Assembly (NCBI GenBank): GCA_018814465.1
Contig: JAHIZR010000404.1
Span: 1-5,894, forward strand
DNA length: 5,894 nucleotides
Direction: 5' to 3'
From: a bacterium
GTDB taxonomy: Bacteria > Electryoneota > RPQS01
In this document: one piece after another, positions 1-3,212 of the stretch
Layout of the letters: the number at the start of each line of letters is the position of its first letter
Position numbering within the stretch: the first letter of the stretch is position 1
Made by a program: the position numbers and the translations under genes
Notes under the pieces: generated by a model
Told to the model about the DNA's origin: nothing
Seen by the model: the letters and a program-made list of their open reading frames with translations, nothing else
The model's database searches: none

Positions 1-1193
1 TCGCGAATCTCCGGGTCTATCGAGCGAAATCCCATCTTGTAATAAAACCAGAACGAGCCGGACTGCAAGCCCTCCTTATTATTGTCGCCGCCCATCTGAT
101 ATTTGCGCGCCACCAGCCACGGCGAGCCTGCCATCGCATAACAGACGCGCGCGGTCTGCGCGTAAATCCACGCCGCGTCCCCGCCCCGAAACGTATCAAA
201 TATATTGATTGCGATCTCGATCCGCTGGGCGTGCATCCCCCCGCCGCCGTAACCGATGGGTACGCCGTTTTTCACCAATAAAAATCCCAAACCTGTTTCG
301 AGCGGCAGGCGGTATTCCGGAATCATAAACCAGAGCAGCAGGCGCATGCCGCGTCCCACCGGTATATCATAGAACTCATCGGGATTGGCCCGTGTCGCTC
401 CGTAGTATTCGCGCAGCCGCACCAGCAACGCCCCATGTACCAGATCAAGCAGCTCGCGCCCGCGCTGAGGCTTCACGGTCGGACCGATATAAAGCGGCTT
501 GGTGACTTCGCGAGCGACGTTCAGCTGCTTGCGCGCTGCTTGAGGATTCCACAAATAGAGCTCTTTGGGCGGATGATCCTCGACCAGCGAGCGCGAAGGC
601 GCGGGCGGTATCAGCTCATAACTCAGATCCAGCAGCAGCGAGTCATAAACCGGCCACAATGATTGCTTCGAGAAGGTTTCTTCGAGCCGCTTCAACAGCC
701 ATTGCAGCGCGGAATACTTTCCGCGAGCGGCTTCCAGATAATCCTGCATGGAGATATCAGGCGCGTCGATCGCATCGCCTTCGGAAGCTTCCATAATAAT
801 CGGCAGCATGTTCTCCAGACCTTCGTTGCCGTTCTCGCTAAGCAGATCCCAGTCGAGCTCGATCTTCTTTCCGATTTTGCTGATCAGCCATTTCGCGTTC
901 GGAAATTCGTAGGCATAGGTCATCTTCGTGCCGACGATGCCGCTCAAATCAAGCTGCGAGCGCGAGTAGTCATCGAGCGCATTTATACGTTCGGTAAACC
1001 GCAGCAATTCGTCTTCACAAAAATGACGAATCGCCTTCGACAACGGATAAGCTTTGTAGAAGAGCAAATGCTCATGATAGTCCATCAGTCGCGACGGCGA
1101 GAGTGAATGCTTGGCGACCTGCTTAAGCAAAGCAAGTGTTCGCGCAGCATCGGGACGAGTGCGCAGTTCTTGCAACAGTAACGAAACAGACAT
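1..1193 (-). CDS. Protein with unrecognised N-terminal region and GNAT-like C-terminal region (3' end outside window)
   Basis: The minus strand is open from an ATG at 1193-1191 to the window edge: 397 codons without a stop, so the C-terminus is missing. An AGGAG at 1204-1200 lies six bases before the ATG and supports this start. Residues 1-240 are mostly helical-looking and I do not recognise them. From about residue 300 the protein looks like a GNAT acyltransferase fold. A strand reads GFLLVKNGVPIGYG. It is followed by IEIAINIFDTFRGGDAAW, whose RGG loop sits where GNATs carry their acyl-CoA pyrophosphate-binding loop. Near residues 379-390 comes SGSFWFYYKMGFR, resembling the late GNAT motif in which an aromatic residue precedes LGF. 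The substrate cannot be told, and a GNAT fold without acyltransferase activity is possible. The gene follows the H1-like gene across a terminator, so any link to nucleoid protein acetylation is speculation. The reading frame is firm; the function is tentative. Confidence 0.85.
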   Translation of the reverse strand, partial: MSVSLLLQELRTRPDAARTLALLKQVAKHSLSPSRLMDYHEHLLFYKAYPLSKAIRHFCEDELLRFTERINALDDYSRSQLDLSGIVGTKMTYAYEFPNAKWLISKIGKKIELDWDLLSENGNEGLENMLPIIMEASEGDAIDAPDISMQDYLEAARGKYSALQWLLKRLEETFSKQSLWPVYDSLLLDLSYELIPPAPSRSLVEDHPPKELYLWNPQAARKQLNVAREVTKPLYIGPTVKPQRGRELLDLVHGALLVRLREYYGATRANPDEFYDIPVGRGMRLLLWFMIPEYRLPLETGLGFLLVKNGVPIGYGGGGMHAQRIEIAINIFDTFRGGDAAWIYAQTARVCYAMAGSPWLVARKYQMGGDNNKEGLQSGSFWFYYKMGFRSIDPEIR

Positions 1194-1220
1194 CAATCAC
1201 TCCTGTAAGATTCCTTCGAG

Positions 1221-1254
1221 AAAAGCCGGTCACGTTGTTTACGGACCGGCTTTT
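1221..1254 (-). terminator. Intrinsic terminator after the H1-like gene
   Basis: Perfect 11-bp arms (1221-1231 AAAAGCCGGTC and 1244-1254 GACCGGCTTTT) enclose a 12-base loop. The arms end in A4/T4, so the hairpin could terminate in either direction. It begins 32 bases past the H1-like stop codon, the usual place for a rho-independent terminator. The U tract is short (UUUU followed by CUCG), so termination may be incomplete. Its downstream edge is only 16 bases from the Shine-Dalgarno sequence of the next gene, which leaves no room for a separate promoter between them. Read-through, or a promoter overlapping the hairpin, would be needed to express that gene. Confidence 0.7.
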
Positions 1255-1285
1255 CATATACAAAGCTCAAAGCATTGTCAAGCAG

Positions 1286-1612
1286 TTATTCTGCCTTCTT
1301 TGCCTTTTTTCTTCTCGGAGCTTTTTTCTTGGTGACTTTCTTAGCTGCTTTCTTCTTAGTAGCTTTTTTCTTGGTCGCCTTCTTCTTAGTAGCTTTCTTC
1401 TTAGTGGCTTTCTTCTTGGTCGCCTTCTTAGCTACTTTCTTCTTGGTGGCTTTCTTCTTAGTCGCCTTTTTCTTGGTGACTTTCTTAGCTACTTTCTTCT
1501 TGGTAGCTTTCTTCTTGGTCGCCTTCTTCTTCGTGGCTTTCTTAGCTACTTTCTTCTTGGTAGCTTTCTTCTTGGTAACCTTCTTCTTGGTTGCCTTCTT
1601 CTTTGGACTCAT
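1286..1612 (-). CDS. Histone H1-like lysine-rich DNA-binding protein
   Basis: A 108-residue protein, starting MSP and ending KKAKKAE, with no aromatic or aspartate residue and a single glutamate at its last position. By my count 60 of 108 residues are lysine. The rest is almost all Ala, Val and Thr in KKKAT-type pentads, like the C-terminal tail of eukaryotic histone H1 and bacterial H1-like proteins such as chlamydial Hc2. Proteins of this kind are intrinsically disordered and bind or compact DNA through charge; a nucleoid role is inferred from composition. A strong AAGGAG at 1626-1621, eight bases before the ATG, supports the start and argues that this is a real gene. The serine and many threonines could be modification sites. 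The gene stands alone, with 695 bases upstream free of genes and a hairpin terminator downstream. Low-complexity sequence makes similarity searches unreliable, so orthology to any named protein is unproven. Confidence 0.85.
   Translation of the reverse strand: MSPKKKATKKKVTKKKATKKKVAKKATKKKATKKKATKKKVAKKVTKKKATKKKATKKKVAKKATKKKATKKKATKKKATKKKATKKKAAKKVTKKKAPRRKKAKKAE
1316..1603 (-). repeat. In-frame tandem repeat array coding KKKAT-type pentads
   Basis: Residues 4-99 of the H1-like protein consist of sixteen five-residue units (KKK followed by AT, VT, VA, AA or AP) and four four-residue units (KKAT or KKVT). At DNA level this is a 15-bp repeat with 12-bp variants. The short units always follow a KKKVA or KKKAA unit. 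This gives a higher-order block KKKAT-KKKAT-KKKVA-KKxT of 19 residues (57 bp), clearly seen twice in full, preceded by a variant of it and followed by an expanded version. Units differ at synonymous positions (Ala GCT or GCC, Lys AAA or AAG, Thr ACC, ACT or ACG), so the array is not a very recent slippage product. Length variation between strains is expected for such arrays. Confidence 0.85.
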
Positions 1613-1680
1613 TCGGATTTCTCCTTGAGGTATGCTTACAGGGCAGAGACTCGTTCGAGAACAATGATAGAATCATGGTG

Positions 1681-1722
1681 CCGAAAAGTCCTACGCTGCC
1701 CAATTAACCGCAAACTTTTCGG
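1681..1722. repeat. 9-bp inverted repeat upstream of the H1-like gene
   Basis: Perfect arms CCGAAAAGT (1681-1689) and ACTTTTCGG (1714-1722) are separated by 24 bases. The repeat lies 69-110 bases upstream of the H1-like ATG, within range of its promoter region. It could be a paired operator site or an RNA hairpin in the leader. There is no T tract on either side, so it is not a typical terminator. I found no convincing -35/-10 pair for the H1-like gene nearby. Confidence 0.4.
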
Positions 1723-1912
1723 TCTGGACCGAGCAGATTCGTGCGGCGAATCTATTCGGTAGTGGAATCGGATTTAGATGATCGCGGTTCCTATTTATAT
1801 CTTGTCCATATCGGACGGGATATCGTTCACGAACGCGGCGCCGAAAAAAGAATAATTCGGCCTCCGGCTTACTCAAGCGCTGACCGGAAAGTTGGTTCAG
1901 ATCAGCCGAAAT

Positions 1913-2170
1913 GGATTCCGCAACAGGAATCCTGACTTACACATTTACCCCTCTATAAAGTCGTCTAAAGTGCTTGTCGCTACTTACGGAGCAACTTTCG
2001 GGCCGATTTGCTTGAATCTTAACCACATCTGGCCCGAAAAAGCCGTGTAAAGTCACCAAATTGTCCACCAAACCAAACACGAAGAGCGGTTCCTAAGTTA
2101 AACTTTCAAAAGAGCTTGGGTATCTCTGAAAGCAATCTCACAAGGTCCGCTCACAACACATCATCACAAT
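1913..2170 (-). ncRNA. Candidate structured RNA or leader, unidentified
   Basis: Three stem systems follow one another. First (minus-strand order) is an irregular hairpin spanning 2152-2084: outer arms GAGCGG/CCGCTC, then CCT/AGG, then inner arms CTTTCA/TGAAAG and GAG/CTC around a 9-base loop. Second is a 10-bp stem with one bulged base joining 2055-2045 to 1942-1933. It encloses a 9-bp hairpin with arms 2039-2031 and 2004-1996 (GGCCCGAAA on the plus strand at 2031). Third is a 7-bp hairpin at 1932-1913 with arms GGATTCC/GGAATCC. A possible promoter sits just before 2170. The minus strand is preferred because of that promoter and because every gene lies on that strand, but inverted repeats by themselves fit both strands. 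It could be a free small RNA of about 250 bases or part of a leader of about 560 bases for the H1-like gene. I match it to no known RNA family. End points are guesses. Confidence 0.25.
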
Positions 2171-2176
2171 TTTTTC

Positions 2177-2205
2177 ATTCTACAGATTTCGCATACAAAA
2201 TTTAA
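2177..2205 (-). promoter_or_regulatory. Possible sigma70-like promoter in the intergenic region
   Basis: On the minus strand TTAAAT (2205-2200) and TAGAAT (2182-2177) are spaced by 17 bases. The -10 box matches TATAAT at five of six positions, but the -35 box matches TTGACA at only three. Transcription would begin near 2170, just ahead of the nested inverted repeats. The site lies in AT-rich sequence, where such matches arise by chance. It is the best candidate I see for the structured stretch or for a long H1-like transcript. Confidence 0.3.
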
Positions 2206-2298
2206 CGAATTCGACCGCAAGATACTCTCCTTTGAGAATTATCTTGCCTGAATTTCGCAATTCTTATCGGGTCATTGTGCTTTCATCCTGCGAAATCT
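2184..2298. repeat. 10-bp inverted repeat spanning 115 bases
   Basis: AGATTTCGCA (2184-2193) is the exact reverse complement of TGCGAAATCT (2289-2298). The hairpin at 2217-2247 lies between them. A further TTCGCA copy occurs at 2254-2259 inside the near-palindrome GAATTTCGCAATTC (2250-2263). The arms could form the closing stem of a folded RNA, or the TTCGCA copies could be repeated protein-binding sites. The lower arm overlaps the spacer and -10 edge of the possible promoter at 2177-2205. Confidence 0.35.
2217..2247 (-). terminator. Strong hairpin after the two-gene operon, possible terminator
   Basis: Arms GCAAGATA (2217-2224) and TATCTTGC (2240-2247) form 8 bp. A small internal loop follows, then four more pairs (2226-2229 with 2234-2237) closed by a 4-base loop. 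The hairpin starts 61 bases beyond the stop codon of the 122-residue gene on the minus strand, a reasonable place for transcription to end. It lacks an immediate U tract; the next AT-rich run on the minus strand begins only about ten bases later. A rho-independent terminator is therefore not certain, and an RNA-stabilising 3' hairpin is an alternative. Confidence 0.4.
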
Positions 2299-2307
2299 AT
2301 CCCCACA

Positions 2308-2676
2308 TCAAGAAATGCGCTTCTTTTTCTCCGCACGTTTCGCTTTTTTCTCGCGTTTCATCTGCTCGCGCAGCGCGCTTTCCTTGCGGGCGGCATCTTC
2401 CTCTTTGCATTCTAAAAGATCCGTCAGATAGCCGAGGGTCTCGCGCCGTTCCAGAGCCTTTTGAATCAAATCGTACTGCTGCACGGTAAAGAGGGCATGC
2501 ACCATCGGAGCGAAGAACAGCATGGCCTGCGATCCGACGAAGTTCAGCGGTCGAACGGATTCCAGAAACAGGATTGCCGGCGCGGTCAGCCGCTTTTTTA
2601 CGACCAAGGAGGCAAGCCGGTCAAACAGTTCGATCTGCTCTCGAGTCAGATAGCCGGGAGGCATCGGAGCGTTCAT
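2308..2676 (-). CDS. Conserved-looking hypothetical protein, 122 residues, basic C-terminal tail
   Basis: I cannot assign a function. Residues 9-92 form a compact, mostly helical, non-polar core (LTREQIELFDRLASLVVKK, then RLTAPAILFLES and PLNFVGSQAMLFFAPMVHAL), with no catalytic motif, signal peptide or cysteine pair. The segment around residues 30-65 is hydrophobic enough to pack against a membrane or a membrane partner, but it is interrupted by Glu, Arg, Asn and Gln, so a true transmembrane helix is doubtful. Residues 91-122 are a charged helix ending in a strongly basic tail (REQMKREKKAKRAEKKKR) that might bind nucleic acid or acidic lipid. The ATG shares four bases (ATGA) with the stop of the upstream membrane-PH gene, and the Shine-Dalgarno is weak, so translation is probably coupled. 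A shared function with that neighbour is the best inference. Confidence 0.8.
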   Translation of the reverse strand: MNAPMPPGYLTREQIELFDRLASLVVKKRLTAPAILFLESVRPLNFVGSQAMLFFAPMVHALFTVQQYDLIQKALERRETLGYLTDLLECKEEDAARKESALREQMKREKKAKRAEKKKRIS

Positions 2677-3131
2677 GAAGAGGCATCCCGGTTCGTTGTC
2701 GAGTCCGCTAAAACCGCCGGACGGATGCGACTCAGGAGGAATTCCCTGACCTCCTCCTTTCCGATTCCGGGATAGGGAAGGAAGATGCCTCGATAGTTTT
2801 CCAGCCGCGACGTCCGTCGAAACGGTGAAAGAAAAAAACCGTTTGCTTCACAATCGACTCGGCGAATTTCCGATAACATCTTCCGCTTCACTGGAATGAT
2901 TCGGAAGATCTCCAACTCGGTTTCACTCAGACGATAGCGCGTCGGCAATACGAAACTGTGCAATGCCGCGAGTAAAAACACGAGTGAAAAAAATACCCAG
3001 AAGAGCTCCTGAAAACTGAACCAAACGATGCAGAGAGTCGCGGCGACTGCGATAATAAAGACGGCTCGCCGTCGCGGAAAGTCGACGATGGGATGCACAC
3101 TCCATTCAAAGATCACGTCGGAATCTTTCAT
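2673..3131 (-). CDS. Small membrane protein with PH-like domain
   Basis: A 152-residue protein from the ATG at 3131-3129. Residues 1-20 are polar and probably cytoplasmic. Two hydrophobic segments, about 22-40 and 43-61, form a tight helical hairpin. After this, residues 64-135 look like a bacterial PH-like domain: YRLSETELEIFRIIP, then KRKMLSEIRRVD, then LSPFRRTSRLENYRGIFLPY, a strand-rich pattern ending in a helix (GKEEVREFLLSRI). Such membrane-anchored PH-like proteins are common and mostly of unknown role. I prefer this start over an in-frame ATG at 3191. A GGAG lies ten bases before 3131, the extra 20 residues look unlike protein, and the upstream ATG falls inside a good promoter. The gene overlaps the next by ATGA and follows polA after 81 bases. 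The fold is inferred from pattern, not from a search. Confidence 0.8.
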   Translation of the reverse strand: MKDSDVIFEWSVHPIVDFPRRRAVFIIAVAATLCIVWFSFQELFWVFFSLVFLLAALHSFVLPTRYRLSETELEIFRIIPVKRKMLSEIRRVDCEANGFFLSPFRRTSRLENYRGIFLPYPGIGKEEVREFLLSRIRPAVLADSTTNRDASS

Positions 3132-3162
3132 GATCGAACTACTCCGACTCGCAACTTGAGAA

Positions 3163-3191
3163 AATATATAACATGAATTTTTAAAACGCAA
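3163..3191 (-). promoter_or_regulatory. Sigma70-like promoter for the membrane-PH operon
   Basis: On the minus strand TTGCGT (3191-3186) and TATATT (3168-3163) are separated by 17 bases. They lie in a conspicuously AT-rich patch between polA and the next gene. Transcription would start near 3156, giving a leader of about 25 bases that still includes the GGAG before the 3131 start. This suggests the two-gene unit can be expressed independently of polA. It also argues against the longer start at 3191, which would lie upstream of the transcription start. Confidence 0.5.
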
Positions 3192-3212
3192 TACCTTAGC
3201 CGAAAAAAATTT

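Larger units (their letters stand above)
1613..2307. other. Long intergenic region without a supported protein gene
   Basis: This stretch of about 695 bases separates the stop of the 122-residue orphan from the start of the H1-like gene. Open frames here are at most 64 codons (1741-1935 plus) or 61 codons (1691-1876 minus). None has a Shine-Dalgarno sequence or a recognisable product. The part from about 1930 to 2300 is visibly more AT-rich than the flanking genes and holds several nested inverted repeats, described separately. The part from 1723 to 1912 holds nothing I can name. I see no tRNA and none of the conserved sequence marks of tmRNA, RNase P RNA or SRP RNA. Confidence 0.6.

Noticed and set aside
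435..1106. Two consecutive plus-strand open frames (435-662 and 663-1106)
   Set aside because: They are exact codon-register shadows of the minus-strand gene at 1-1193, which is open for 397 codons with a good ribosome binding site.
1319..1330. A6G runs in the H1-like gene as programmed -1 frameshift sites
   Set aside because: The runs are phased AAA AAA G in the reading frame rather than the required xxA AAA AAG, and the gene is complete without a shift.
1316..1603. Regularly spaced repeats resembling a CRISPR array
   Set aside because: The 12-15 bp units are contiguous, in frame and code for KKKAT pentads, with no unique spacers.
1275..1628. Plus-strand open frame of 117 codons with a repeated FFLVA pattern resembling a hydrophobic membrane protein
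   Set aside because: It is the antisense of the lysine-rich repeat. Only the minus strand has a Shine-Dalgarno sequence and a sensible protein start.
1691..1876. Minus-strand 61-codon frame upstream of the H1-like gene
   Set aside because: It lacks a ribosome binding site, has Arg-rich random-looking composition, and overlaps an inverted repeat.
1741..1935. Plus-strand 64-codon frame with fairly protein-like composition
   Set aside because: It starts with GTG, has no ribosome binding site, lies on the strand with no other genes, and matches nothing I recognise. A chance frame is more likely.
1913..2170. tmRNA, RNase P RNA or SRP RNA as an explanation of the structured intergenic stretch
   Set aside because: None of the conserved sequence marks (tRNA-like ends and tag, GAGGAAAGTC block, SRP apical loop) is visible on either strand.
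3132..3191. 20-residue N-terminal extension of the membrane-PH protein from the ATG at 3191
   Set aside because: The start lies within the -35 box of a good promoter, has no ribosome binding site, and the 3131 start has GGAG at suitable spacing.
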